The notes: a model not told the origin generated them from the letters alone. DNA of 64,000 bases from Chloranthus sessilifolius (GCA_021018995.1 CM037590.1:80446097-80510096); one strand, 5' to 3'. Counted from the stretch's first letter, positions 10,795-23,073 are shown. A program made the numbers and translations.

Positions 10795-12356
10795 ACAGAA
10801 ATAGCAATAATCAATAAAGGAGTTAACATCAGTACAGTTTTGGATCAGCAATTTTTTTTTATATATTTTTCACACCTGTTGTTTTGAAATATATTAAGAA
10901 GTTAAAAAAAAAAAAAACTCTTTAAAATTACTTTCCTGTGTAATTCTAAAAGACTTTCATGAAGTAAATGTCAGGAAATTTCCAAAAGAAAATTGATGTT
11001 TTAGTAAACCTAAAATGAAGGAAAACAGTGAAGATATACCTCAAGAAGTTGATATAAAACCACACCCAGTGAGGTTTGGGCCTGAAATGTATTCTTTGGA
11101 GGTATGCTTTGGCAATCTTTTCTGCTTCTGGGACTATGTGAATCTGCTTACTTACACTAGAAGTTACACATATCCAAATCGAAATAATTTGATAGCACTC
11201 ATGATATTAAAGACATGATGTAAGGCCTCCTTTTGGACAGTTTGAACCTTACAAAGCCCCACCTTTTGAAACTGCCCTTGATACACACCATTTGAGCTAA
11301 ATAAATCTATGATTCCTTTGAAATCTCCCCCAATAAACCTCATCAATCTCATTTAGCCTAACCCTACCTCGAGAAGGCAGAAGATAAAGGGAAGGAAGCT
11401 GAGGAAGGAGAATTGAGTGACAATTTAATAGCAAAAGAAGGGTAAAAGTTGAAGGCAATGATGAAACAACAGAGGGAATGTGGCATGCAGTCAGTGCTAA
11501 TTCGAAAAAGAAAAGAAAAATATTTGAGCAAAACAAAAGAAAGAAGGCATTTTCATTGGAAGTTTGAAAAAGAAAGAGAAAAAGATGGCCACTTTGGCTC
11601 TGGAAATTCAAAAGAAGAAGATGAAACTATGCTGAAGAAGAGTGGGTTTGTATATAACCTCCTGACCTTAACTGACTTCTCAAATATGAACACCATTCCA
11701 ACCCTTTTGAGAAATTTCACCCATAAGCCACAATAAAACCCAAGTAAAAGTCCTTACTGATCAATGATGGATTGAGCTATCACATGGAGATAAGAATTTG
11801 TGTAATCTATGGTGAAAGGAGCAGTGAATTTATAACTAAAAGCAATGCCTATGCTCCTCGCCACACCCTATTTGAGGATCAGAATCTCTTAAGTGTGTGA
11901 AATAGTACAGCCCTCTCATTTGCTTATTGAGTGAAAATTCTGGTGAGAATTGGGTTTAAAATCAACTGATTAGGGCAACATCGAAGCTAGATTCCTAAAT
12001 CAAAGGCTAGCTGTTCGTTAATTTTCCTTGTAAATGGCCTCTGACATAAATCGACTGAGTAGTAACAAGAATTATTGCAGAATTTTAGTTTTAAACTGAT
12101 ATCTTTCTTGAAAAACTTTCTTACAAAATAACTGATGCAGGTGTGAATAATCAATTGAGGAAAGTGGTACATGTAATCGCAGTGATCTTAACTAACTTAT
12201 TGAAGAAGTTTGTGGGTACCTTCGAAAACCCTCAGAGACTTCCTCCACTAGGGATCACCTAGGGGTTTAAAAGGCTTGTTGCATATGCTAAATGCAACGT
12301 GCTCCCTACAAAAGTGGCTTTTACTTTGTTTTTTTATTTTGTCTTTGCTCGTGGAC

Positions 12357-12378
12357 TAGCAAAGCTTAGGTCTGGGTG
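12357..12378 (+). promoter_or_regulatory. Athila-1 polypurine tract
   Basis: The G-rich stretch AGGTCTGGGTG directly before the 3' LTR start TGTTGGCAAG is the plus-strand primer position. It is less pure than the Athila-2 version (TTAGGTTTGGGGGTG). Confidence 0.7.
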
Positions 12379-14215
12379 TGTTGGCAAGTGAAAATATCAT
12401 TTTCACCCCTAACTTGAGTCTTGATAGACCTTTGAGAGAACTAAATAAGTGTTTTAAGTGCTTATGTTGCATTAACAATAAAGACAAAGCTTAACCATAA
12501 AAGCGTTAAAAGTGCCAATAAGATGACAATCCATGTCAATCCAAAGGAAGAAAGTGAAGAAACAACCTCATCAGCTGTTGAAAGGTCTGAATAGAAGAAG
12601 CAAAGACCTGGAAGAGAAGTATGGAACAATTCGAACAGAAAAATGCACTACAGAGTCCTTTTCGCAAAGAACCTATACTTTTCGCAAAGAACCTGATACT
12701 TTGCGAAAAGGAATAAAACTCCAGGCGTAGCATTCGAAGAGCATCTGAACTGTTCGAAGAGAGGATTGAACTTTGCGAAAAGAAGAAAACACAATTCGAA
12801 CAGAACCAGAACATTGCGAAAAGAGCTTCAGGAGTCACAACACTTTGCTAAAAGGCCCCTAAGCAGTGCGAAGAGGCATTCTGGAGATTTGTAGCTTTAA
12901 CAAGGGCAATTCAGTAATCTGTTGCATGCGTCCCAATGCATTTTAAAACCTAGGGACATTCCAGAGGGTTCTAAGCATGAAGCGAAGGAATATTCCACCC
13001 CACGTGAGCACCTAGAGAGGGAATAACTTGGCGGGAACTTCTAGAAACTCTAACAAACTTTCAAAATGCATAACAGAATTGATGCCTTTTTCACCTGATT
13101 GGCTGAACCAGATCGAGGAATTCTGATTGGCCAGAACAGATCTGGATCCCCGTGCTCGACTACCATTGGTCAATACAGATCTGAGAACCTCTGATTGGTT
13201 GATACACATCTGAGCTGGACCTGGGGAAAGCTATAAATAGACGAAGCATTTGCCCAATTGGGGCATCCAGATTTAGAGTTTCATTTCTAATCCCCCATTT
13301 CCCAGTCAGACAGCTTGTCTGCAATCCTTGTAATAGCCTACTTTGTACTTGCATTTGAGAGCTGTGAGATACTGCTGTAACTCAAAGGAGAGTTTGCATC
13401 CAAGACTACAAATCCGAGAGCTGTTAAGCCGTGCTCTGTAAATTGTAAGGATGAATTTTAAAAGGTTGCTGTAAACTATGCATTCTCCATTGGACTCATG
13501 TCAAGGGTTCCCTCTGATCTCCTCAGTACATTAGACTCCTTTAGATTCATTGTTTTGCATGCAATTTCCCTTGATTCATTTATCCTGTGAGAATTAGTGT
13601 TTGTAACCTAGTTTCTTACAACATTTGTAGTGATGTTTCTGGTTTTGAATTGAGGATTTGGATTAAAGACTATTGGATGGTTTGTGGCCATTAAAGTGGA
13701 CAGACCATAGCCATAAGTGTAAGCCTAATCCTTGAATTAGATTTATCTCTCTTACATCTGTGCTTGTAGCCAGATGAAGATTGGATCACCTCTGTTGAGC
13801 TGCAGTTATTCTCATTAGATTTCAAAGACCAAATCAAATTTAGATATTACTTCTCTATCTTTGTTTCAATCATTCCCCCAACTCGGATCTGGATCATTTA
13901 GTTTAAATTTTTCTTTGTTTTTAGTTAGTTAAACGTGACAAATTCAAACCTCTCATCTTATCAGTTTTCTAGATAGGATAAGAAGCCAGATCTGGAGGTT
14001 TATCTTACATTTTAGACAAATTCTCTGTGGACAATCTTTCACTCACTTACTTTTAAAACTTGCTACAATTGGCCCTGATCTTGCAGGCTAATTCTCTTCT
14101 AACTGTGCTGATATTTCTTTATTTTTATTTATATAGTCTAGAGCCACTGTAATTTAGCAGCTATAAATTTGTTTTCAAAACACACATAAATCAAGCACAC
14201 TAAGAAGCAACAACA
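12379..14215 (+). repeat. Athila-1 3' LTR (complete, 1837 bp)
   Basis: Starts TGTTGGCAAG and ends CAACAACA. The palindrome array is at 12657-12873, an intact TATA box CTATAAATAG at 13231-13240, and repeated AGATCTG(A/G) words follow around 13137-13210. Followed at once by Tat integrase sequence of element D. Confidence 0.95.
12657..12873 (+). promoter_or_regulatory. Palindrome array in Athila-1 3' LTR U3
   Basis: Same CTTTTCGCAAAG-type motifs as at 46-265. Array to TATA distance is about 360-570 bp. Small differences from the 5' copy (for example CTTTGCGAAAAG where the 5' copy has CTTTGCCAAAAG) show the palindromes are still close to consensus here. Confidence 0.8.
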
Positions 14216-14216
14216 G

Positions 14217-15303
14217 CAGTACATCATCCATGAAGAACACGCCAGTACCTGCGGCGCTCCCGCTGGAAGCCAAAGACTCTCCAAGAAGATAATAAGACAA
14301 GGATACTGCTGGCTTACGATGATAACGGATTGCCACGTCTATGTCCAATGCTGCAAACATTGTCAAGAGCATGTTGCACTCATCAAAACCCCATTAGTTG
14401 CGCTAAACCCCATGGTCTCACCATGGCCGTTCTCGATGTGGACCTTCGATATAATTAGGCCTTTCACAGACTCCGTCGGAAACATGCACGAGTGCGCCTT
14501 CATTCTCACTGCAACCGAATACTATACCAAATGGGCAAAAGTCGAGTCATATGTCAGAATCACTGCTTCAACACTCGCAAAGTTTATTATTTAGAACATC
14601 ATTATCAGGCTTTGAATTCCCAGAATGATCGTCACCGATAATGGACATAATTTATCGCCAAGAAAACAAAGAGACTGTGCAAGAGATACGACATCGACCT
14701 GCAACACTCGTCACCTTTCTACCCCTAGGGGAATGGACAAGTAGAGGTCATAAATAAAATGTTGATCAAAATTCTAAAATGAACAGTGGAGACGATCAAT
14801 GGACCCAACTAGCCTGATTGATTACTGAAGGCACTCTGGACCTATAAAACTTCTATTCGCACGGCCACTGGCCAAACTCCTTATCTTCTCACATATGGAA
14901 TGGAAGCAGTTCTGCCTTATGAAATGCAAGTACCATCTCTATGTGTCCAACTTGACGATCAACTATCCATAGATGAAAGGAGAGTTGCTCTGCTCACCTA
15001 GCTAGAACAACTCGATGAGACGCGTTTAAGGACAACCGACCATGCACAAGTATATCAAATGGGAGTGGCTAGAGTTTATGATAAGAAAGTCCTCAAGTGA
15101 ACTTTCGAAATTATAGAGTTAGCCTTGAAGAAAATCATGCCCTCTAAGCATGCTTATCCAAAAGGAAAACTAAAGCCGAATTGGGAAGGACTGTATGTTA
15201 TAGCAGCCGCATACCCCTGAAATACATATAAGCTAGTGAACAAAGATGGGGAGGAGCTTCCTAACTCATGGAATGCCATGTTCTTGAGAAAATACTACCC
15301 CTA
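14217..15303 (+). pseudogene. IN: Tat-type integrase relic of element D
   Basis: Starts exactly at the Athila-1 insertion, so its front part lies left of the window. Open from 14217 to 14594 with the zinc-binding CCKHCQEH and TFDIIRPFTDSVG (first catalytic Asp). The rest can be followed through several frames: IVTDNGHN (second Asp), GQVEVINKML (Glu), then ALWTYKTSIRTATGQTPYLL and a C-terminal GEELPNSWNAMFLRKYYP end near 15303. These are Tat/Ogre integrase landmarks. Many stops and frame changes show that D is older than the elements inserted in it. Confidence 0.9.
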
Positions 15304-16829
15304 GCACCATGATCATCATGTCCTATAGTCAGACGTAGATACTTATATTTACCGCCCTCGTAGTCATCACAAGTCATTCATTGGTCGTACGTCATTATTT
15401 TTGAGAATATCTTTTAAAATCTTTTAACTCATCGCCCACCTCCTTATTGGGGTGATCTGATCGAAAGGACTAGTGGAATACCCAACTTCTTTTAAAAAGC
15501 ATAGGTAACACCCAATTCTTACCCCTTTCTCTCACCATTGGAGTTGACGTTAGTGCATAAAATAGGAAGATGTCACACTCAATCGAAACTCACTATTCTT
15601 GCATTAGCAGACTGCTTTCAAAATATATATTTGCTTCAAGAGAGAGACAAAAGCGAGAGATCAAAAGAGAGAAAGAGAAAAAGCATAATAGAGAGAGAAC
15701 AATATGACGAGTGAACAAGTCAATGAGCCCAAGGAAGCATAAGCGAATTGTGAGGACATTCCTGGTAATCTTACTAGAAAAGTATAAGCAAACAGTGAGG
15801 GCATCCCTAGTGACTTATTTTTACTAGATATCACCGTAAGGTGGTGGGAGGAGGACAAACTCCTGCTAACCATAGAATGTGAGACTTTGATAGTGTCGAA
15901 ACATGACGGAGAGCTCAACTATGGTACCACATACTACCCAAGAAAAAGACGGTTGCCTATCCTTTTTAAAGTTATTGAGTTGAAAACTGTCCCTACATCA
16001 TTGAGCCTTTCCCCTCTTTCACCCTCTTGTTTTATTTTTGACGATGAGTCAAGACCTCACCTAACATATTTTCATAAATAAAATTGAAAACTCGTGAGTG
16101 ATGACTAATGTAATCACCTATCACCTATCGCTCACCCCCTCCTATCAAGACTACGGGATATGACGGTCGCTGTGAAAGGTAAAACCCAGTATACGACAAA
16201 TGTAACCAAATTTCCCCTTTTGATGCGGCAATATTATCAAGAATTTTTCTTCAAAATTATCTCTCCATGCACACACATAGCTCTCCATAAGACCCAAGTA
16301 CTCACAAAACCCCAAGAAAGCTCCATTGTAACTTGATGTTGGGGCATTTATTTTATTCAAAAAAGGAATCACATCAAGGCCTCTATTTGTAGTTGGATGT
16401 AAAACAACAAGGTTATCATTCGAGGAAGACTGCCAAAGATACTACACTGCCTGCCCTATCACACTCCTACACTGGGGCATTTTTTTCTTTTAAAGTTTTT
16501 AGTCTTCGGATTTTATTTTAGTATTTTGCTTTTCCTGTTGCTTTATTTTCTTTCCTTGTAATAAAAAGTAGATACAAAAAAAAAGATACAATGATACTTC
16601 CTTTTGTTACCAAACTCCGGTTTGAGATACCCCCCCCTTGACAATTAGTAAGGGGGAAAACAAAATTACTAATGATATTGACTTGTGCAGATATAAGTAT
16701 CCTTCAACTGCTACAAGGCCAACTCGAAAGCATCCATGTCCCAATAACAGATGAGACATCAGCAAGCAACTAAAGAGTAAAAAATTGATTAAAATGGGAA
16801 AGCAGAAAAGGTACATCTGAACAAAACCC

Positions 16830-16860
<31 letters not shown>

Positions 16861-16941
16861 AAAATTTTCTTTTTACATAAATCACTGGGGGCGTAACCAC
16901 TGTATATACAATGAAGAAAGGGGAAAAAGATAAAAAATTCC
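15304..16941. other. Non-coding 3' part of element D
   Basis: No credible gene. Ends with an A/T microsatellite (TA)13 at 16831-16856. By position this is the stretch between integrase and the antisense gene of D. Purine-rich GA runs occur at 15640-15700. Confidence 0.6.
16831..16856. repeat. (TA)n microsatellite
   Basis: Thirteen uninterrupted TA units between the element D non-coding region and its antisense gene. Confidence 0.95.
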
Positions 16942-19330
16942 CTACTCCCTCCGCTGCCTCTGGGATGGTTGGCCGCTATAGTCTCTAGTGTCATCGACCT
17001 GAGGATTAGGAGTATGATCCACCGAGATCTCAAGTGAAGCCCCCGGAGTGGGCAGAGGCATCCTGGGAGAAGGCTCGATGATGGATCCTCCCTCACTTGC
17101 CTGACTGATGGTCCGCTTGGACTGCGAACATGAGGGACCACCAGAAAGCAGCTCATGAAAGACAGAATCCTCGTGAGCGTAATCCCTAACACACTCACAG
17201 GTCATACAACGTGGCTGACCAGCCAAGGAGCCAGTAGCCACCACTCCAATTTAGCCAGACAGCTGACCATTCCCCACATCCCCCACTCCCTCCTCTCAAG
17301 CTGGTACCGAAGACCATCTATCGTGGCCTGCATCTTGGCTCGCACACTCTCACTAATAGTGTTCAGCTCTATCATGTGGGTCGCTTAACGGATGACCAGG
17401 TCTACACAATCCTGCTCAGAATCTCCTGTGCTCACACGTCGTCTCACCCCTTGGGTGGTGCAAACTCGCTCAACCTCTAGATGGGACTCCTCGAGCAGAC
17501 GAGCCTGCATAGGAACACATAATTAAGAACCAAGTACCCAACAAAGGAGGAGAACACTGAAGAAGAAAAAAAGACAAGACTAACGTACCAAGAAGGCCCT
17601 TTTGAAGAAGGCCGACCATCTCAAGCGAGGCACCACCGTAGGCTGCTATAAGAGAAATAAAGATGCATCAGATAATGTTACACTCATAAAACTAGAAACA
17701 AAATTACACTAACTCAACATACTTGAGGAGGAGAAGTGGAATCCTAAGGAGGAGCCTCAGGAGCAGAATCAATGATGACCTGCACAAGATAAAACAAACA
17801 ACAAACACAAACACATCTGACAAACAAAATGAACAACACATACACACATAAACTAAAACACATACTATACTTGACTCTCTGGGCACAACGAGGCAACTGT
17901 GGCCTCCCTCATCCGAAAGTCCTCTGCGATCTTACGCTGAACACATTTCAACCTAATATTAGGAAAGGGCATCAAAATAAATAAATGAAATAAAACAACC
18001 CAAACACAAGATTCACCCAATTATCTAACTCAGCGCGAAGCTGAGCAATCGTTGGGTCCTCATGACTAGAGGACGTCGCTGAAGATGGATCGAAGGCTGG
18101 GGCAGACACCCTGAAAGCGGCGAGTTCTGCCCTCTAAAAACATAAAAAACAACACATTAGAAACATAAAACCCTAAAAATTAATTAAACCAATAGAAGTG
18201 TACCAATTGCTCAATCTCTGAGTGCATGTTGGCCTGCACCTCACGTCCAGCTAGCTGCTTGCCCTGAAGCAACTCAATATACATCTCTGAGTGCATGTTG
18301 GCCTGCACCTCACGTCCAGCCAGCTGCTCGCCCTGAAGCAACTCAATATGCTTCTCGCGACAGGCAACCTCATCCTTTGCCACACCCTGAATAATTAAAC
18401 ATCAAAGAAAGCACATTAGCCTAACTAAAATAGAATAAACAAATTATGCATAACAAATAAAATCAACAACTCACCAGAGCTCGCCGAGCCTCCGCCAACT
18501 AGGCCCTCACCTAGTCCTCCGCCGTCGTAGCCTCAAAGATAGAGGTCGTCAAAGACCTCAGAATCTCCTCATCTGGCCGAGGGGGGCATCCATCGCTCCA
18601 CGAACCCCAGGACTGATATGGCCCTTCTCCAAAGCTGCCAGCCTCTCCCTCAGCACCGAGGCCAAGTTAGGTCCCCCGACACCAAAGGAACTGCTCCCTT
18701 AGAAGGACCGCGTGAAGAGACAATCCCCACCGAGAGCCTGGAACCACCTTGAAAACTCCCAAGTGTCGGCCTCATTGCATGCCCCTGTCACTACGATCCC
18801 CCCAGCTTTGAAGTCATCTATCTAATCCTTCATCTTCTTCTCAAAATCCCTGCCGGAGGGACCAATCATCCTCTTCGCCACGCGAGGGAAAATCTCTGAG
18901 GGGACTCCTTGAGGGAACTCCAGCTGTCGTGGCACTCGAGATAAGTGGACACACTCCACTTTCTTAAAATAATGGACCCATATGTCCACTCTGAAGAATG
19001 CCTTACCAGACTAAATGATAGCCTGGCCAGCATCCCCTCCGGCTGCATAGGGCCTCAAGATAACCTATAACCAAAAATAAACCAAACAACTCGTTAGTAA
19101 AACCTAAAACTCAAAGTAAAACAAGCTAACAACGTAAAGTATCCATACCTAGCCCTCGTGCATGTCGTCGAAAAGACCTCGTGCCGTCTGGAGGTCTGAA
19201 GACCAGTGATGGCTCCCCATCACCCTTCACTATACACTCATATGTGGGAAGGTGTACTAGATACCTATGGGAACTCGCGGGCGTAGGAAAGCAAAGTGAT
19301 CATATGCCCAGAACTAAACAAAAGACACAA
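16942..19330 (-). pseudogene. Antisense intron-containing gene of element D (plant-mobile-domain-like, C-terminal part)
   Basis: Minus strand, opposite to the D integrase. Exon-like coding blocks alternate with AT-rich introns that have GT..AG borders on the minus strand. An exon at about 19311 after TTTAG reads FWAYDHFAFLRPRVP. An exon at about 19065-18480 reads HYFKKVE...SRVPRQLEFPQGVP, resembling the late part of plant mobile domain proteins (aminotransferase-like, MAIN/MAIL1 and PP7-long relatives). A coiled-coil exon at 18389-18205 has a 24-residue tandem duplication (IELLQGEQLAGREVQANMHS). A Ser/Pro-rich tail stops at 16942. Stops occur inside exons. The front half is missing: Athila-M was inserted just upstream. 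Position between pol and the 3' LTR fits the extra antisense ORFs known in Tat elements. Family call moderate. Confidence 0.6.
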
Positions 19331-19434
19331 GTATCAAAATAATCACTATAAGAAAAATAAAATGATGAAAAACTTATAAAATACTAATAACTAGCTAAGC
19401 CTCACTTGAAGAAAGGGGAGGAAGCCTCTAATAG

Positions 19435-20974
19435 TGGTGATCGTTTTATTTCAAAACCTTGCAATTCGAATGTACTAGGGCAAGTACAAGGGTCCCGAAC
19501 CACAAGTCTTTGTCATTTACCTCTTATTTAATTCCTATTTTATTGAATATTTTTTAACATTAGATTTCCTAAATTTAAATAAATAAAGAAACCTAAATAG
19601 TTTGGAAATAAGAAAAGAGAAGGCAGTCAGGAATCTCTCTTGGATTTCAGATTAGTGAACAATAAAACCTATTTCTTTTCTATCGTGAATCTCAGGTACC
19701 CCAACTCCTAGCTACAAGCTCAGCTACTTCATTTATGAATTACAGAGATCTAATCACAAGTTGGATAAATCTAATTGTCAAGGCATCATTGCACATAACC
19801 AACTAAGACTACCATACAAGGTCTAGCCTGTCAGCGAATATCCTATCCAATCTAATCCCAATCCCTACAAGGCCACTGAAATTAGATTAAACAGAATTAA
19901 ACCATTACAATTGCTCGTTCTCAATGACTCTCAAAACCTCCAACATGCAATCATACCATTAAAACGGACTTCAAAATAAATAAAGAAAATAGACTTTTAT
20001 TGAATACTTATCCGAAATTAACAAGAGATCCTCGGCCGAAGCTTTAAGCACGTATCGATTCAAAGACATTTATCATCATTGAATCAGGCTCTGATTGATG
20101 ACAACAGTCAATCTCTCTCCATTCCAGAGCTACTCCTAACCTAAGGTACGGTAACTCACGTCAAAGCCCTCTAGAATTGTTCCAGCATGCGAGTCATCTA
20201 AAACCTAACCCTAGGGTCCTTATTTATAGATTACAAGGCCCAAGAACAAGTATACACGATAAGTAACTCTCTAAGATCCCTAAAAATCCTCTAAGCTAGA
20301 TGAATCTGGAAGGAATCCACACTGCTTCGGAGTTATCCAATCTATTAGAAGAGAAATCCGGAGAAGATCTCGACGTTGAAGCATATCCACAGTTGTGCAA
20401 ACTGATTTTTTGCTCAGAAATTCTACTATGATCGATCAAAAATGGAGTATTGACCGGTCGACTTCAAGTCCCTTCTCCAGGTTGAAGACGCTCCACAAGG
20501 TTTCCGCTTTCTTTAATTTGCTGACCGATTGAACCAACTATGACTGGGTAAAATATTCTTTTCTTCCCTCTGCTTGTTTCATATTCGACCGGTCGAATGA
20601 ATTCTGACCGGTCCATCTTAACTTTTTTGAAGCTTTAAGATTCCTGACCAGTCGAATATGGAACTATGACCAGTCCATTTAAGCCCTATTCTCTTCCTAT
20701 GTTTTACTCCTCTGCTGTGCTATCCTGACCGATCGAGTTTGTAGTTTTGACCGGTCACAAAGACCTTTTAGGGCATTCCTTCAGCAATTTCTTCTTGGGT
20801 TCTTACTGTTACTCTAGGTTTCTTCATAACTTTGCTCTTATAACATTTTTTATATTTAACCAGCTTTTACACCTATTACCTCACAACACGAACTAAAAGC
20901 ACATATTAGTCGTTAAACAAGGACTAACATGGTCAAGATTCGGGGATAAATTATACAACTTTTGAGTTCGATCA
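19435..20974 (-). repeat. Athila-M 3' LTR (about 1540 bp)
   Basis: The start (high coordinate) is set by the polypurine tract at 20975-20990; the low end is estimated from the change into the antisense gene of D. Minus-strand TATA box TCTATAAATA at 20230-20221, palindrome array at 20420-20757 upstream of it. Confidence 0.7.
20420..20757 (-). promoter_or_regulatory. Palindrome array in Athila-M LTR U3
   Basis: About ten copies of a GACCGGTC-centred motif, consensus TTCGACCGGTCGAA, usually in pairs 20-28 bp apart (20451, 20587 with 20607, 20648 with 20670, 20727 with 20749). Upstream of the TATA box at 20230-20221. The same motif recurs in the ORF3 promoter of this element at 60954-61268. Confidence 0.8.
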
Positions 20975-21243
20975 AACCCCCAAACCTCAACTTTTCTAGT
21001 CCTCGAGCAAAGACAACATTAAAACTATAACCCAGAAGTAAAATTTTCTAATATGTACAAACTAATGTATGAAATAAAAAGCCACTTTCATAGGGAGAAC
21101 AATTGCATTTACCATATCCAACAAGTCTTTAAACCCCTAGCTGATCCCTAGTGGAGGAGTTGTGTCTCCTGAGGGTTTTTAGTGAAGACACCCAAAAACT
21201 TTCAAAAGCAGTTTTTTTTTAAAACTATCGGTAAAAGAGTTTT

Positions 21244-21367
21244 TGTGCAACCGTGGATTTCATAGATCTATCGCGACGATGCACTTGTTTAATAAAAAAA
21301 CTAGAGTCGCCACCCAGAGCTTTTGGTGTCCCAGGAAACCTCAAATCAATATTAAATGCACTGAAGT
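21244..21367 (-). repeat. Element A 3' LTR, terminal 124 bp (outer piece)
   Basis: Matches the first 124 bases of the A LTR copy at 56997. The LTR resumes at 42555 after B. The last five bases (21363-21367, GAAGT) are repeated at 42555-42559, the target duplication of B. Confidence 0.93.
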
Positions 21368-23057
21368 TGTGCAACCGTGGGATTTGTGACCATCCCGTCG
21401 CGGCGATGCGCTTGCTTGCAAAAATATATAGAGTCACCACCTGGAGCGTTTGGTCTCTCAGGAAACCTAGTTCATTTTTATAAGCACCAAAGTGCTAAAA
21501 ATATGACTCTGAATCTGGTCCACACCAAAGGTTCTTGGGTAGGGGCTTCGATTATCGATCGGGATGGTGTTATGCACCCGATCAACCCGCTTAACGCGGT
21601 CTCTACTTATGGCCAAAAATAAAATGAAACAAAAGAAAGGAAAATAGCTTCCTCTTGCCTAAAAGGGCTTAGAATCCTATTTGTGCTCCTCCACTCCTAT
21701 CGAAAAGTCGACGGCGTAACGACACAAATGGGAGGATGGAGGGAGCTAGAAAGAGATAGGAAAAGAAAGGGGAGAGCCGGAGCCCTCGGGCCCTTGTAGC
21801 ACCGTAGGAGAGCCTTGCGTTGCCTTGCTTTGATGAGCTTTTAATGGCTTGTATGCTTGAGAATGGGTTCTAACTCTTTAGGAGAGATAGTTAAGAGGTA
21901 GAGGGAGGTTGCTAGGATAGAACACACACCTAACCTAGAGGTTTTTCATGAAAAACAAGGGTGGGGAAGAGGTTTAGAATTGTGGTTTTTGTATGGGAAG
22001 TATGAACCAAAGGGAGAAAGATCTTCTCACTTTAAGCTCTTTCTCTCTTAGGTAGAAATTCTCAACCCCTAAACCAAGGGGTGGGGGGGCTCTATTTATA
22101 GGAAAAGGGTGGGTTAGGAGGCTATTTAAGAGCTAAATGGGTTTAGCAATTAGGTAATCTCACATCTAAGGATTCCTAGGTTTTTGGAGCCTTGAGATGT
22201 GTGAGAATGTCCTCCAATGGTGGATGATGGGGTGAGGCTTTAAGCCACTTAAAGGGTTGCAAATAGGGTGCAAATGGGTGTAAAAGAACTAGCAAAACAC
22301 ACCCCAAAGGTCGAGGTGGTCAACAAGTCAAACCCCAATCACAAAATTTAGGGCAAAAACCAATAGTTATTGTTTATATGCCTGGCGCAACTAATAGTTG
22401 CACTAGGAAAATGTACAGTAAAATAGTGCCTGGAAGTTGGCTATCCGAGGTGGGGTCCATAATTAATATTGGTGCAACTATTCGTTGCGCCAGGCTTAAA
22501 TCGTGGGAGAAGTGACCTGGCATAACTAATAGTTGTGCTAGGCAAAATTATCACTGGCGCAACTATTAGTTAAAATAGTTGTGCCAGGCCATTTCTGGGG
22601 AGAAATAGCCTAGCGCAACTATTAGTTGCACCAAATCCCTATGGGGCCCACCTGATTTTACTCTTTTGTCCTCTTAGTTCGGACCGTCGTATCTTTTGAT
22701 GTATAACTTCGATTGGGGCGATTATTTGACCGTTGGAAAGCTGACGCCCCCTACTTTTCAATGGTATGAGATATGTTCATAGTAGACCGTCATAGCTAGT
22801 TTCGATGCACCCCTCCTCATCCATAGCTTGATAGGGTTTGGTTTAGGATTTAGAATGGGTTCTAAGGGTCAGGATTGGTTTCTAAAGGTTTGAGGTAGGT
22901 TCCTAAGGGATCTAGGGTAATTTCTAAGGGTTTGGAGTGATTCCTAAGGGTTCTAAGGTGGTTCCTAAGGGTTCCATACATGCCATCAAAAGCCCAGAAG
23001 TGTGCCTCTCTCGGAAGGTGTTTTCATCGGGCCTTGGGCCAAATTTGGGTGTCTACA
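21368..23057 (-). repeat. Element B 3' LTR (1690 bp, complete)
   Basis: TGTGCAACCG to TCTACA. Minus-strand TATA box CTATAAATAG at 22101-22092. Five B-type palindromes at 22383-22633. Near its upper end (22890-22975) is a short degenerate direct repeat of GATTCCTAAGGGTT type shared with A and E. The 3' LTR partner at 41665-42554 lacks the first 500 bp and an inner 300 bp. Confidence 0.93.
22383..22633. promoter_or_regulatory. Palindrome array in B 3' LTR
   Basis: Five copies centred at 22394, 22481, 22529, 22566 and 22622. Arms TGGCGCAACTA around one central A or T. The fourth copy has about 9-10 extra bases duplicated in its right arm. Lies about 290-530 bp upstream of the LTR TATA box (minus direction). 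Confidence 0.88.
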
Positions 23058-23073
23058 GATGCCCTTCTTTAGT
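23058..23073 (-). promoter_or_regulatory. Element B polypurine tract
   Basis: Minus strand CTAAAGAAGGGCATC directly before the LTR start TGTAGACACC. Homologous to the A tract at 43962-43977. It fixes element B as minus-strand. Confidence 0.85.

Larger units (their letters stand above)
10556..12378 (+). other. Athila-1 3' untranslated region
   Basis: No credible gene. It starts with an internal polypurine-like GGTTTGGGGGTGTG (10781-10794), then A-rich and purine-rich sequence. It ends in a block conserved in all three Athila elements here (about 12200-12310: CTCCACTAGGGATCACCTAG and a small hairpin with arms GTTGCAT 12278-12284 and ATGCAAC 12292-12298). Confidence 0.8.
1..14215 (+). mobile_element. 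Athila-1: Ty3/gypsy Athila-lineage LTR retrotransposon (5' end outside window)
   Basis: Order on the plus strand: 5' LTR (1-1613, start missing), tRNA-Asp primer site, gag, protease, reverse transcriptase, RNase H, integrase, a second promoter region, a long proline-rich ORF3, a 1.8 kb 3' untranslated part, polypurine tract and 3' LTR (12379-14215). The protein sequences and the tRNA-Asp primer site are those of Athila. The two LTRs are nearly identical over 1.6 kb with scattered substitutions and a few short indels, so insertion is fairly recent, yet the coding region already has several stops and frameshifts. It inserted into a Tat integrase (element D). The 5 bases after the 3' LTR (14216-14220, GCAGT) should be the target duplication; the matching copy lies left of the window. 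Confidence 0.95.
19435..21243 (-). mobile_element. Athila-M, 3' part (3' untranslated end plus 3' LTR)
   Basis: Minus-strand Athila. From 21238 down to 20975 it matches the Athila-1 3' end (CTCCACTAGGGATC block, GTCTTTGCTCGAGGACTAG, then GAGGTTTGGGGGTT polypurine tract). The LTR follows from 20974 (TGATCGAACTC) to about 19435. The rest of the element lies at 58259-62350; the 37 kb between is a later insertion flanked by GTTTT. The lower LTR edge is approximate because the partner target duplication is not visible. Confidence 0.85.

Noticed and set aside
10624-10887. Small hydrophobic membrane protein after Athila-1 ORF3
   Set aside because: The hydrophobic translation comes from T-rich 3' untranslated sequence; no counterpart in Athila-2 or Athila-M.
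16942-19330. Host gene with introns on the minus strand
   Set aside because: Antisense to a Tat integrase at the usual site of extra ORFs, with stops inside exons; an element-borne gene is simpler, though the 5' part is not visible.
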